Part shown: one piece after another, positions 24,187 through 33,023 of the stretch
Position numbering within the stretch: position 1 is the first letter of the stretch
Layout: the number at the start of each line of letters is the position of its first letter
NCBI GenBank assembly: GCA_964406575.1
Contig: CAYOSH010000020.1
Span: 1 to 64,000 of the forward strand
DNA length: 64,000 nt
Direction of reading: 5' to 3'
Source: WTAW01 sp964406575
GTDB lineage: Bacteria > Acidobacteriota > Aminicenantia > Aminicenantales > Aminicenantaceae
Made by a program: the position numbers and the translations under genes
The notes under the pieces: model-generated
The model's database searches: none
Seen by the model: only the letters and a program-made list of their open reading frames with translations
Told to the model about the DNA's origin: nothing

Positions 24187-24982
24187 AATCATCGCCCTGT
24201 TCATAGGAGACGTCATCGGCCGGCCTGGGCGCAGAGCTTTGAAACAACATCTGCCGGCCCTTGAGCGCAAGTACAGTCCGTCGCTCATCGTTGCCAACGC
24301 AGAAAACGCAGCGGGAGGGATCGGGATTACCGAAAAAATCGCTCTAGAGCTTTTCGAGAGTGTGGATGTGCTCACATCCGGGAATCACATATGGGACAAG
24401 AAAGAAGCTCTGGACATATTGGAGAAAGAGCCCAGACTGCTGCGGCCGGCGAATTATCCTCGTCAAAATCCCGGGAAAGGGGTTTATGTGTTTACTGATG
24501 ATCAGGGCCGGAAGATCGGCATCTTGAATCTCCAAGGCAGAGTCTTTATGGAGCCGATAGATTGCCCATTCCATGTGGCCATCTGTGAGCTCGAAGAGCT
24601 CCGTAGGCTCACGCCTGTGATATTCGTAGATTTCCACGCAGAAGCCACCTCTGAGAAACAGGCTTTGGGTTGGTATCTGGATGGAAAGGTCTCTGCAGTG
24701 GTCGGAACCCACACCCATATTCCCACCGCGGACGAGAGAATCCTTCCGAAAGGAACGGCCTATATTACAGACATAGGGATGGTGGGGGGGTACAACTCAG
24801 TGATCGGAATAAAAAGAGATCAAGCCATAATGAGGTTCCTTTCCTCTAGGCCCCAGCGTTTTGAGCCGAGTAAGGACGGGACGATCTTGTCATGCCTCTG
24901 TATTGAGGTCGATGCCAAGACTGGGAAAGCCTTGCATATTCAGAGGGAGTCTTTGATTGAAAACAATGAAGGAAGAGAATAA
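24176..24982 (+). CDS. ymdB: YmdB-type metallophosphoesterase (2',3'-cyclic nucleotide phosphodiesterase)
   Basis: The 268-residue protein has the YmdB metal motifs GDVIGRPG (about residue 11), NAENAAGG (about 41), SGNHIWD (about 68) and GTHTHIPTAD (about 182). Bacillus YmdB hydrolyses 2',3'-cyclic nucleotides and affects biofilm and sporulation choices. rny and ymdB are neighbours in many genomes, and here they overlap by 11 nt, supporting a joint role in RNA turnover. The end overlaps xseA by 17 nt. Confidence 0.9.
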   Translation: MPDKIIALFIGDVIGRPGRRALKQHLPALERKYSPSLIVANAENAAGGIGITEKIALELFESVDVLTSGNHIWDKKEALDILEKEPRLLRPANYPRQNPGKGVYVFTDDQGRKIGILNLQGRVFMEPIDCPFHVAICELEELRRLTPVIFVDFHAEATSEKQALGWYLDGKVSAVVGTHTHIPTADERILPKGTAYITDIGMVGGYNSVIGIKRDQAIMRFLSSRPQRFEPSKDGTILSCLCIEVDAKTGKALHIQRESLIENNEGRE

Positions 24983-26303
24983 CCGCCCTCAGTCTAGCAA
25001 GATCTACACCGTCACAGAGATCACACGGTTGATCAAACAGACTCTGGAGAACGCCTTTCCTCTCATTTGGGTGGAAGGCGAGATTTCTGATTTGAAACGT
25101 CCGCACTCTGGTCATCTGTACTTCTCATTGAAAGACGCCACCTGCAAACTAGGGGCGGTCATCTGGCGAGGAGTGGCTCAACGGGTTCCTTTCAAGCTAG
25201 AAAATGGCCTTCAGCTTGTTTGTAAGGGGCAGATCAATGTTTATGAGCCGCAGGGTCGATACCAGCTCATGGTTGATGTTGTAGAACCGAAAGGAAAAGG
25301 GGCTCTTCAACTGGCTTTTGAGCAGCTCAAAGAAAAACTCAGCAAGGAAGGTCTTTTCGACCCGAGTGTCAAGAAGAAACTCCCTCTCTTGCCTAAAAAA
25401 GTGGGTGTTGTCACGTCACCGAGCGGGGCCGCGATTGTCGATATCGTACGTACTCTTGAGAGGAGATTCGCTAGGCTTCATATCCTGATCTACCCAGTCA
25501 GGGTCCAGGGAGAAAGGGCCGCTGAGGAGATCGCTGAAGGCTTGGAATTCTTGGGGAATCTTCCGGATATCGATGTGATTATCGTCGGGCGAGGGGGAGG
25601 CTCTATGGAGGACCTCTGGGCCTTCAACGAGGAGGTCGTTGCGCGAGCCATCTACAGATGTCCAATTCCTGTTATTTCAGCCGTTGGCCACGAGGTCGAT
25701 TTTACCATATCCGATTTTGTGGCCGACATTCGGGCTTCCACCCCCTCGGCGGCAGCAGAAATGGTTGTCGAAAAGGAGCAAGCCTTCGAAGAGTGGATCG
25801 ACAATCTTGAAAAGCGCATGAATTTTCACTTGAAGTACCTTTTACAGGAGCAAAAAAACATCGTTCAAAGCCTTATTCACCATCAAGCATTTCAGGGTTT
25901 TCGGCTCAGGTTGCTCAATCTTTCTCAGCGGGTGGATGAAATGGAAGCGACCGCAGGACAGGGTATTCAGAACATTCGTCAAGAGATCCTTAAGTGGAAT
26001 TCAAAGACCATTCTTTATGAAGAAAAACTGTCTGGAAAAATTCAAAGAAAACTCCAGGATTTGAAAGGACTCTGGGAGAAACTTTCCGTTAAACTGGATA
26101 GTCTGAGTCCGCTGAATGTATTGAAAAAGGGATATACTCTGTGTTGGAAGGACGGCGGGGATGTTCTTATCCAAAAGATAGATAAGGTTTCGATGGAAGA
26201 TAGAGTGACGGTCAGTTTTTTCAGAGGTGAATTTGATTGCATCGTTCAGAAGGTCAATAAAAACAAACGGCTAGAATCACGTTTCACGTCTCTTAAGGAG
26301 TAA
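24966..26303 (+). CDS. xseA: Exodeoxyribonuclease VII large subunit
   Basis: Large subunit of the metal-independent single-strand DNA exonuclease. The 445-residue protein has an N-terminal OB fold (YTVTEITRLIKQ ... WVEGEISDLK ... GHLYFSLKD), the catalytic region with VVTSPSGAAIVDI, RGGGSMEDLWAFN and AVGHEVDFTI, and a C-terminal coiled coil ending in the SPLNVLKKGYTL motif. ATG 24966 is preferred to TTG 24957. It is followed 4 nt later by xseB. Confidence 0.95.
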   Translation: MKEENNRPQSSKIYTVTEITRLIKQTLENAFPLIWVEGEISDLKRPHSGHLYFSLKDATCKLGAVIWRGVAQRVPFKLENGLQLVCKGQINVYEPQGRYQLMVDVVEPKGKGALQLAFEQLKEKLSKEGLFDPSVKKKLPLLPKKVGVVTSPSGAAIVDIVRTLERRFARLHILIYPVRVQGERAAEEIAEGLEFLGNLPDIDVIIVGRGGGSMEDLWAFNEEVVARAIYRCPIPVISAVGHEVDFTISDFVADIRASTPSAAAEMVVEKEQAFEEWIDNLEKRMNFHLKYLLQEQKNIVQSLIHHQAFQGFRLRLLNLSQRVDEMEATAGQGIQNIRQEILKWNSKTILYEEKLSGKIQRKLQDLKGLWEKLSVKLDSLSPLNVLKKGYTLCWKDGGDVLIQKIDKVSMEDRVTVSFFRGEFDCIVQKVNKNKRLESRFTSLKE

Positions 26304-26306
26304 AGA

Positions 26307-26594
26307 ATGAGTGAAAAGAGTTTTGAGAAATCCATAGCTGAATTGGAAGAGATTGTGGAAAAAATGGAGGGAGGGGGACTCTCTCTCAATGAATCTCTCG
26401 CGCTCTTTGAAAAAGGGGTCAAGTTAGCCAGGTTTTTGAGAGAAGAACTGGATAAGGCAGAGAAAAAGATCGCCATCCTGCTCAAGGATGAAAAGGGCGA
26501 GGTGAAGGAGGAGGCCTTTTCTCTTTCTGAGGAAGACAATTCTGAGAACACGGAAGACCCGAGTGCTGGAGGCGACGAAGAGCTCCCCTTTTGA
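26307..26594 (+). CDS. xseB: Exodeoxyribonuclease VII small subunit
   Basis: The 95-residue protein shows the XseB pattern: FEKSIAELEEIVEKME, then GGLSLNESLALFEKGVKL and a short helix. The acidic tail (about 70-95) is longer than usual. AAGGAG precedes ATG 26307. Position directly after xseA is the standard arrangement. Confidence 0.93.
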   Translation: MSEKSFEKSIAELEEIVEKMEGGGLSLNESLALFEKGVKLARFLREELDKAEKKIAILLKDEKGEVKEEAFSLSEEDNSENTEDPSAGGDEELPF

Positions 26595-26600
26595 GGTTTT

Positions 26601-27479
26601 ATGAAAGTCGAAAGCATCATTGCCCAGAAGAAGAAGACAATCGACAGCGAATTGGAGCGAATGCTCTCCCAGGGGGATTCTCTTCTTTTCCGGGCAATGA
26701 GATACGCTGTTCTGGATGGGGGGAAAAGGTACCGGCCTCTTCTTCTCCTGTCCTCAGGGGAGGAGTTTGATGCACCGATCGAAATCACCCTACCTTTTGC
26801 TTGCGCTGTGGAACTGGTCCACAATTATTCTCTGATCCATGATGACCTCCCCGCTATGGACGATGATGATTTCCGGAGGGGAAAGCCCTCCTGCCACAAG
26901 GCTTTTGGGGAGGACATCGCACTTCTGGCGGGGGATGCCCTTCTGACTTTGGCTTTTGAGATCATGGCCTCTGTTCCGTTGGAGAGGGGAGGCGGAGCGT
27001 ATCATGCGCGCGCGATTGCAGAACTGAGCCGCTATGCGGGTGAGGGCGGGATGATCGGAGGCCAGCTTATGGATATTACCATCACGCCAGAAACGATATC
27101 TGAAGATATCTTCTATGAGCTCATACGAAAAAAGACGGGCGCGCTGATCACTGTCTCTGTGCGGATAGGTGCTATTCTGGGAGGCGCAGATGACTCCCGG
27201 ATGGAAGCGATCACCGCCTTTGGCGAGAATATCGGTTTGGCCTTTCAGACAAGGGATGACCTGTTGGATGCCCTGGAGGACGCACAGAGAGAGGGTGTAT
27301 TCAGGCCAAATTCAGTCTCTTTATTCGGGCTTGAGGGGACTATGGAGCGGCTGGAAATGTTTGTTTCAGAAGGCCTTCGTGCCCTCGAAAGGATTTCTCC
27401 CGCCTCTGAGGAATTGCGTTTTCTTGCTCAGAAACTCTTGGATGTCAAAGATAGGGTGAACAATGGACAGAATTCTTGA
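26601..27479 (+). CDS. ispA: Short-chain polyprenyl diphosphate synthase (farnesyl/geranylgeranyl type)
   Basis: Condenses isopentenyl diphosphate with allylic diphosphates in isoprenoid synthesis. The 292-residue protein has the first aspartate-rich motif DDLPAMDDDDFRRG (about residue 81) and the second, DDLLD (about 219), plus GGKRYRPLLLL near residue 40. The order xseA-xseB-ispA-dxs is common in bacteria. Product chain length cannot be fixed by eye. It overlaps dxs by 17 nt. Confidence 0.92.
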   Translation: MKVESIIAQKKKTIDSELERMLSQGDSLLFRAMRYAVLDGGKRYRPLLLLSSGEEFDAPIEITLPFACAVELVHNYSLIHDDLPAMDDDDFRRGKPSCHKAFGEDIALLAGDALLTLAFEIMASVPLERGGGAYHARAIAELSRYAGEGGMIGGQLMDITITPETISEDIFYELIRKKTGALITVSVRIGAILGGADDSRMEAITAFGENIGLAFQTRDDLLDALEDAQREGVFRPNSVSLFGLEGTMERLEMFVSEGLRALERISPASEELRFLAQKLLDVKDRVNNGQNS

Positions 27480-29331
27480 TCGTATCAACAGCCCCAAAGA
27501 CCTGAAAAACTGTTCCATGAAGGAACTGTCTCAGCTGTCGAAGGAAATCAGGTCATTGATCATCGAGGTTGTCTCTAGGAACGGCGGACACCTGTCTCCC
27601 AATTTGGGTGTGGTCGAAATGACGATCGCCCTCCACTACGTCTTCGATGCCTTGGAGGACAAAATCCTCTGGGATGTCGGGCATCAATGTTATACGCACA
27701 AGATCCTGACTGGGAGAAAAGATCAATTCTACACTCTCCGTCAGTTCGATGGCCTGTGTGGCTTTCCATGTCGGGAAGAAAGCGAGTACGACATCTACAA
27801 TACGGGGCACGCATCCACGGCGCTTTCCGCCGCTCTTGGGATGGCCGTGGCTCGAGACAAGGCGAAGGAGACGCACCAAGTGGTGGCAGTTGTGGGAGAC
27901 GGAAGCCTCACTGGAGGCGTGGCCTGGGAAGCCCTCAATCAGATCGGTCATCTCCGCGAGAAATTGATCATTATTCTTAACTACAATGAGATGTCCATTG
28001 CGCACAATGTCGGGGCCATGTCCAAGTACCTAACGTATCTTGTTTCAGGACAGCATTATCTGCGGATGAAGGATCACGCGAAAACGATCCTGAAGACCAT
28101 TCCCGCTGTCGGGTGGCCCATGATCAAAGCCGGGCGTGCGATCGAAGAAGTCATCAAGAAGACATTTTTTCCGGGGCTGGTCTTTGAAGAATTGGGCATC
28201 CGTTACATTGGTCCTGTCCAGGGGCACAGTCTGGGGTCATTGATCGAAGTGTTTGAGGACGCCAAGGCCTACCATGGCCCAGTACTGATACTCTGCGTCA
28301 CTAAGAAAGGGAAGGGCTACACGCCGGCAGAGAACAATCCTACAAAATTCCACTCGGCATCTCCCTTTGATATCCAAACAGGAGAGTCGGCGAGCACGGA
28401 TAAGAGAATGACCTATTCGGCGGTTTTCGGAGAGACTGTTGTGGAATTAGCTCGTAAGGATGACAAGGTTGTTGCCATCACAGCAGCGATGCCTAGCGGA
28501 ACCGGGCTTCGGGATTTTTCTCAACGATTCCCGGATAGGTTTTTTGATGTAGGCATTGCCGAACAGCATGCCGTAGATTTTGCCACGGGATTGGCCCTCA
28601 GCGGGTACAAGCCGATCGTGGCCATCTACTCGACATTCCTCCAGAGAGCCTACGATCAGCTTTACCACGATGTCTGTCTTATGGACATTCCTATCCTATT
28701 TGGACTCGACCGATCGGGGATTGTTCCGGATGATGGCCCAACACATCAGGGCATCAATGATATCGTCTATCTCAGACATCTCCCCCACATGATCGTGATG
28801 GCCCCTAAGGATGAGAATGAATTGCGTCATATGCTGAAGTCTGCCCTTTCTTACGGGCACCCAGCTTCGGTGAGATTTCCCAAGGGAAAAGTCATCGGTG
28901 TTGCCCAAGATGAGAACCTGATGGAGCTACCTCTCGGCAAGGGAGAGCTTCTTAAAGAAGGAAAGGATCTGCTCTTGGCCTTCGGGAATATGGTCCACCC
29001 CGCTTTGGCAGCAGCCATTCAACTCAAAGTCGATGGGATCGATCTGGCTGTGGTGAACGCACGATTTGCCAAACCTCTGGACGAAGAATTGATTTTGTCG
29101 TTTGCGAAACCCGGAAATGTCATTTTTACGGTGGAAGAGGGCGTCACTGCGGGCGGATTCGGCAGTGCGGTCCGAGAATTCCTAGACCGAAAAAAGATAT
29201 TCAATATTCGTTTCAAGTCCATAGGACTTCCTGATGAGTTATACCCTCTCGGCAAGGCCGATCAGATCAAGAAAATGTTCAAGCTTGATCCCGATGGTTT
29301 GGCCCAGCAGATCCGTCAATTTTATGGATAG
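27463..29331 (+). CDS. dxs: 1-deoxy-D-xylulose-5-phosphate synthase
   Basis: Thiamine-diphosphate enzyme that joins pyruvate and glyceraldehyde 3-phosphate, the first step of the MEP isoprenoid pathway. The 622-residue protein has WDVGHQCYTHKILTGR (about 70), the cofactor motif GDGSLTGG ... NYNEMSIA (about 145-175), GIAEQHAV (about 367) and the C-terminal transketolase domain. Length is normal. It starts inside the end of ispA and is followed after 87 nt by tlyA. Confidence 0.96.
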   Translation: MDRILDRINSPKDLKNCSMKELSQLSKEIRSLIIEVVSRNGGHLSPNLGVVEMTIALHYVFDALEDKILWDVGHQCYTHKILTGRKDQFYTLRQFDGLCGFPCREESEYDIYNTGHASTALSAALGMAVARDKAKETHQVVAVVGDGSLTGGVAWEALNQIGHLREKLIIILNYNEMSIAHNVGAMSKYLTYLVSGQHYLRMKDHAKTILKTIPAVGWPMIKAGRAIEEVIKKTFFPGLVFEELGIRYIGPVQGHSLGSLIEVFEDAKAYHGPVLILCVTKKGKGYTPAENNPTKFHSASPFDIQTGESASTDKRMTYSAVFGETVVELARKDDKVVAITAAMPSGTGLRDFSQRFPDRFFDVGIAEQHAVDFATGLALSGYKPIVAIYSTFLQRAYDQLYHDVCLMDIPILFGLDRSGIVPDDGPTHQGINDIVYLRHLPHMIVMAPKDENELRHMLKSALSYGHPASVRFPKGKVIGVAQDENLMELPLGKGELLKEGKDLLLAFGNMVHPALAAAIQLKVDGIDLAVVNARFAKPLDEELILSFAKPGNVIFTVEEGVTAGGFGSAVREFLDRKKIFNIRFKSIGLPDELYPLGKADQIKKMFKLDPDGLAQQIRQFYG

Positions 29332-29418
29332 AAATTCGCTGTTTTTCATTCGTCAGCACACGAAAATTCCACAGCTTTGGTGGACATACTACGGACATGG
29401 AGAGATGATCGGAAACCG

Positions 29419-30201
29419 ATGAAAGAAAGGGCGGACAAGATCGTCGTCAACCGGGGGCTTGCCGAAAGCCGTCATAAGGCACAAGCGCTCATTATGGCAG
29501 GTTTGGTCTATGCCGGAAGGGGGCGCGTGGAAAAACCGGGTCAATTGGTTCCTGTTGATACGGAGATTTTCCTTAAGGAGACCATGCCGTATGTGAGTCG
29601 CGGGGGATTGAAGTTGAAAGAAGCGTTGGATCGTTTCCAGATCTCTCCAGAGGGCAAGATAGCGGCCGACCTCGGGGCCTCGACAGGAGGATTCACAGAT
29701 TGTCTTCTCAAAGAGGGTGCAAAAAAAGTCTATGCGGTCGATGTGGACATAAAACAGATTGATATCCACCTGCGAGAGAATCCCAGGGTTGTTCTTTTGG
29801 AAAAAAATGCCCGTTATCTCCAGAGAGAAGACTTTCAAAATCCTCTTGCTCTTGTCACCATGGATCTCTCCTTCATCTCCGTACTCAAAGTCCTTCCCGC
29901 CGTCCAAATGTTTTTGGCGGGTGGAGAGCTCATAGCTCTTCTCAAACCTCAGTTTGAAGTGGGGAAAGGCCAGGTCGGGAAAGGAGGGATTGTCCGTTCT
30001 CCCGAACTTCACGAAGATGTTTTGTGCAGAATCTTACAGGGCGCCAGGAAGATGGGATTTGGGGCGCTGGCCCTGATGAAAACATCTGTGCGAGGGCAGA
30101 AGGGCAATCGCGAATTTTTTATCCGCTGGTCTTTGTCCGAAGGATTGTGGACACAGGCGCAAGAACTGAAATTTATCAAGGAGGCAGTCTGGGATGAATA
30201 A
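29419..30201 (+). CDS. tlyA: TlyA-family rRNA 2'-O-methyltransferase
   Basis: The 260-residue protein has an N-terminal S4 RNA-binding domain (ADKIVVNRGLAESRHKAQALI, about 4-60) and a FtsJ-like methyltransferase domain with DLGASTGGFTDCLL as the SAM loop (about 83). Mycobacterial TlyA methylates 16S and 23S rRNA and influences capreomycin sensitivity; some homologues are called haemolysins. I chose ATG 29419, where the S4 domain begins, rather than TTG 29377. It overlaps nadK by 8 nt. Confidence 0.9.
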   Translation: MKERADKIVVNRGLAESRHKAQALIMAGLVYAGRGRVEKPGQLVPVDTEIFLKETMPYVSRGGLKLKEALDRFQISPEGKIAADLGASTGGFTDCLLKEGAKKVYAVDVDIKQIDIHLRENPRVVLLEKNARYLQREDFQNPLALVTMDLSFISVLKVLPAVQMFLAGGELIALLKPQFEVGKGQVGKGGIVRSPELHEDVLCRILQGARKMGFGALALMKTSVRGQKGNREFFIRWSLSEGLWTQAQELKFIKEAVWDE

Positions 30202-31039
30202 CATCAAGCGAGTGGGATTTGTGATCAAACCTCATGCACCTCGGGTGGAGAAAATATTGACGGAGTTGATCCACTATTTTGAGGCAAAAAAAATTCAGTG
30301 CCTCCTGGAAGATGTGGCCGCGATGAAAATCCAGCGTAAAAATAGCGTGCCGCGTGAGAAAATCCCCCAACAAGTGGACCTGCTCATTGTATTGGGAGGG
30401 GATGGAACTCTGCTGAGTGTTGCACATATCGCCGCTCAGGAGGACACGCCCGTTCTGGGAGTCAATCTGGGACGACTCGGATTTTTGACGGAAGTTCCGC
30501 TGGATGAGATGTATTTGACGATCGAATCATTCTTGGAAGGAAACAGAGATATCATCAGCCACCGACAGATGCTCGAGGCAGAGGCCAAGGGGGGGATTTT
30601 TTATTGTTTGAATGATGTTGTGATCAATAAGGGGGCGCTTGCCAGGATGATCCAGTGCGCCATTTGGATCGACGGCAAGGAGGTCGCAACCTCCAAAGCA
30701 GACGGATTCATCATATCAACCCCCACGGGGTCAACAGCATATTCCCTGTCCGCAGGTGGTCCCATTATTCAGCCCAATATTCCCGCCTTTATCATCGTCC
30801 CTATCTGTCCCCACACGCTTTCCTTCCGTTCAATGGTCATCTCTGTAGAATCGACGATCAAGCTCGAGCTGGTGACCGGCAATGAAGAGGTTTGGTTCAC
30901 TCTTGATGGCCAGCGGGGAGGATTGATGGAAGAGAAGGATACCATAGTTGTGAGGCGCAGCCGTTTCGCACTGAGATTGATCTCTTCACCGAAGAGGAAT
31001 TACTTCGACCTCCTTCAAGAAAAGCTCGGCTGGGGTTGA
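30194..31039 (+). CDS. nadK: NAD kinase
   Basis: Phosphorylates NAD to NADP. The 281-residue protein has GGDGTLLSVAH (about residue 73), the PTGSTAYSLSAGGPI motif (about 178) and LGRLGFLTE (about 91), all diagnostic of NAD kinase. AAGGAGG nine bases before ATG 30194 is a strong ribosome site. It closes the long plus-strand operon that began at thrS. Confidence 0.95.
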   Translation: MNNIKRVGFVIKPHAPRVEKILTELIHYFEAKKIQCLLEDVAAMKIQRKNSVPREKIPQQVDLLIVLGGDGTLLSVAHIAAQEDTPVLGVNLGRLGFLTEVPLDEMYLTIESFLEGNRDIISHRQMLEAEAKGGIFYCLNDVVINKGALARMIQCAIWIDGKEVATSKADGFIISTPTGSTAYSLSAGGPIIQPNIPAFIIVPICPHTLSFRSMVISVESTIKLELVTGNEEVWFTLDGQRGGLMEEKDTIVVRRSRFALRLISSPKRNYFDLLQEKLGWG

Positions 31040-31092
31040 AGCAGCCAGCCCACTCAATTCGTCAGCATGGGGATTTTTCTCCAGCCCTTCTC

Positions 31093-31124
31093 ACGGTTTT
31101 CTCCGTCACCCCATTGGATCACTC
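31093..31124. repeat. MITE-like element, partial copy B
   Basis: The stretch matches the right end of copy A (15342-15373) with about six differences, sharing ACGGTTTTCTCC and the ATTGG...CACTC terminus. No matching left end is visible, so it is a truncated or decayed copy. It lies between nadK and the glgA promoter. Confidence 0.5.
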
Positions 31125-31187
31125 ATTATCGCACTATGATTTTAGGCCATCACGGTTTTGGGGATACTTCCCTCAGTTCCGCTTTTA

Positions 31188-31216
31188 TTGACATTTTTTT
31201 GGGTCATCATTATGAT
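31188..31216 (+). promoter_or_regulatory. glgA: Sigma-70 promoter immediately in front of glgA
   Basis: TTGACA at 31188-31193 is a perfect -35 box and TATGAT at 31211-31216 matches five of six -10 positions, with exactly 17 bases between. The predicted start near 31223 lies only about three bases before ATG 31226, so the transcript would be nearly leaderless. Confidence 0.7.
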
Positions 31217-31225
31217 AAGTCCGCC

Positions 31226-32695
31226 ATGAGTTCGAAGCTGCGCGTGATTTTCGTCTCCCCCGAAGTGGCGCCTTTTGCCAAGTCGGGAGAGATGGCTGAT
31301 GTGGCCAGTGCTCTTCCCAAATATCTGTCCTATCTGGGTATGGACGTCTCGGTGTTCATGCCGATGTACAGGCGGCCGGAGATCGAGTCCCTACCGAAAG
31401 AAAGCGTGGCTTCCGACATGACGGTCGCCCTTGGAGATATCAAAGCCAAAGCCCATGTGTACAGAAGCGAGCTGGGAAAGTATGACATCTACTTTATTGA
31501 TAATCCCAAATATTTTTTGCGCGAGGACATTTACGGAACAGGAAAGGGAGAGTATCTCGATAATGATGAGAGGTTCATCTTTTTCAACCGAGCGGTGTTG
31601 GAGTTTCTTCTCAAGGCGAAGATATCCCCAGACGTCATCCACTGCAACAATTGGCCAACAGCCTTGATCCCAATACTCTTGAAAACTCAGTATGCGAACA
31701 AAAGCCAATTCTCAAAAACAGCGACCGTTTTCACGCTCCATAACATATCCTATCAGGGGGAATTTCCCCCAGAAACCCTGGCCCTCACGGGTTTGAATTG
31801 GAGCTATTTGAGCCTGGGCCAGCTCTCTTTGAACGGAAAGTTCAATTTTCTCAAAGCAGGGATTCTCTTTTCCGATGCCTTAAACACTGTCAGCGCATCC
31901 TACAGGAGGGAAATCCTTTCAAAAAAGCATGGATTCGGCTTGAATGGACTGCTCAAACAGAGGCAAGGTGCATTTTTCAGCATCCGGAACGGTGTGGATT
32001 ATGAGGTCTGGGACCCCGAACAAGATCCCTACATAGAGAGAAATTATTCTGCAAGCAGCCTGGAAGGGAAAGAAACAAACAAACGCGATCTCTGCCAGCA
32101 GTTCGGACTTGACATCGATCTCTCGCTACCTCTTTTCAGTGTAGTTTCCTACATGACGGCCAATAAGGGGTTTGATATCCTGGTGGATGCGATGGAAGCG
32201 TTGATGGAGATGGACTTGGGGATCGTTATTCTTGGTCGTGGGAACGAAATGTATGAGAAAGATCTCATCTCCATTCAGAAGCAGTATCCTCAGCGCATGG
32301 CGGTCAGGACGGACATGAGTCCCTCACTAGCGCATCAGGTCGCTGCAGGTGCGGATATCTTTCTTATCCCCTCCCTTTACGAGCCTTGCGGCCTGAACCA
32401 ATTGTATGGCTTTCGGTATGGGAGCGTTCCTGTTGTCAGGGCCACCGGAGGATTGAGGGACACGGTCGAACCCTTTGATGCGAAGACAAATACAGGGAAT
32501 GGCTTTGTGTTCAGGGAGTACAGCGCGCAGGCTTTGGTCGAGACGGTCAGAAAGGCAATAGAGTGCTACAAAAATCCTGCAGTATGGAGAAGGATCATGC
32601 TCAACGGGCTCGCCGCGGATTTTTCTTGGGAACATGCAGCTAAAAGGTATAAAAAGCTTTATCAGAAATCATTGGAAATAAAGAGAGGAGGTTAA
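31226..32695 (+). CDS. glgA: Glycogen synthase (GT5 family)
   Basis: Transfers glucose from ADP-glucose to a growing alpha-1,4-glucan. The 489-residue protein has the GT5 architecture: VIFVSPEVAPFAKSGEMADV at the N-terminus, SLYEPCGLNQLYGFRYG (about 387) with the conserved glutamate, and ATGGLRDTV near 410. The usual KTGGL loop reads KSGEM, an uncommon change at the nucleotide-binding site. ATG 31226 is where the conserved sequence begins; the longer frame from 31067 runs through the promoter and repeat. No strong ribosome site is seen, consistent with near-leaderless initiation. trxA follows after one base. Confidence 0.88.
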   Translation: MSSKLRVIFVSPEVAPFAKSGEMADVASALPKYLSYLGMDVSVFMPMYRRPEIESLPKESVASDMTVALGDIKAKAHVYRSELGKYDIYFIDNPKYFLREDIYGTGKGEYLDNDERFIFFNRAVLEFLLKAKISPDVIHCNNWPTALIPILLKTQYANKSQFSKTATVFTLHNISYQGEFPPETLALTGLNWSYLSLGQLSLNGKFNFLKAGILFSDALNTVSASYRREILSKKHGFGLNGLLKQRQGAFFSIRNGVDYEVWDPEQDPYIERNYSASSLEGKETNKRDLCQQFGLDIDLSLPLFSVVSYMTANKGFDILVDAMEALMEMDLGIVILGRGNEMYEKDLISIQKQYPQRMAVRTDMSPSLAHQVAAGADIFLIPSLYEPCGLNQLYGFRYGSVPVVRATGGLRDTVEPFDAKTNTGNGFVFREYSAQALVETVRKAIECYKNPAVWRRIMLNGLAADFSWEHAAKRYKKLYQKSLEIKRGG

Positions 32696-32696
32696 G

Positions 32697-33023
32697 TTGG
32701 CCGAAGGAATTATCAATGTTACAGATAGCACATTCGGAGAGGAGGTGCTCAAGGCAGATCTTCCTGTCCTTGTGGACTTTTGGGCTGTATGGTGTGGCCC
32801 CTGCCAGATGATTGCTCCTACCGTAGAGTATCTGGCTCAAAATTATAAGGATAAGCTGAAAGTGACCAAGATGAATGTGGACGACAATATGAATGTTCCT
32901 GCCAAATACGGCATCATGAGCATCCCGGCTCTGCTCCTTTTTAAGGGCGGAGAGGTTGTGGAGACTGTCATCGGCGCCCTCCCTCAAGATAAGATCGTGG
33001 ATACGATCGCAAAACACCTATGA
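32697..33023 (+). CDS. trxA: Thioredoxin
   Basis: Small disulfide reductase. The 108-residue protein carries the active site WCGPC at residues 32-36 and the cis-Pro segment GIMSIPALLLF near 75, as in classical thioredoxins. It starts at TTG 32697 behind GAGGAGG, a strong ribosome site. It overlaps trxB by 4 nt, so the pair is translated together and may form a dedicated reductase system. Confidence 0.95.
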   Translation: MAEGIINVTDSTFGEEVLKADLPVLVDFWAVWCGPCQMIAPTVEYLAQNYKDKLKVTKMNVDDNMNVPAKYGIMSIPALLLFKGGEVVETVIGALPQDKIVDTIAKHL

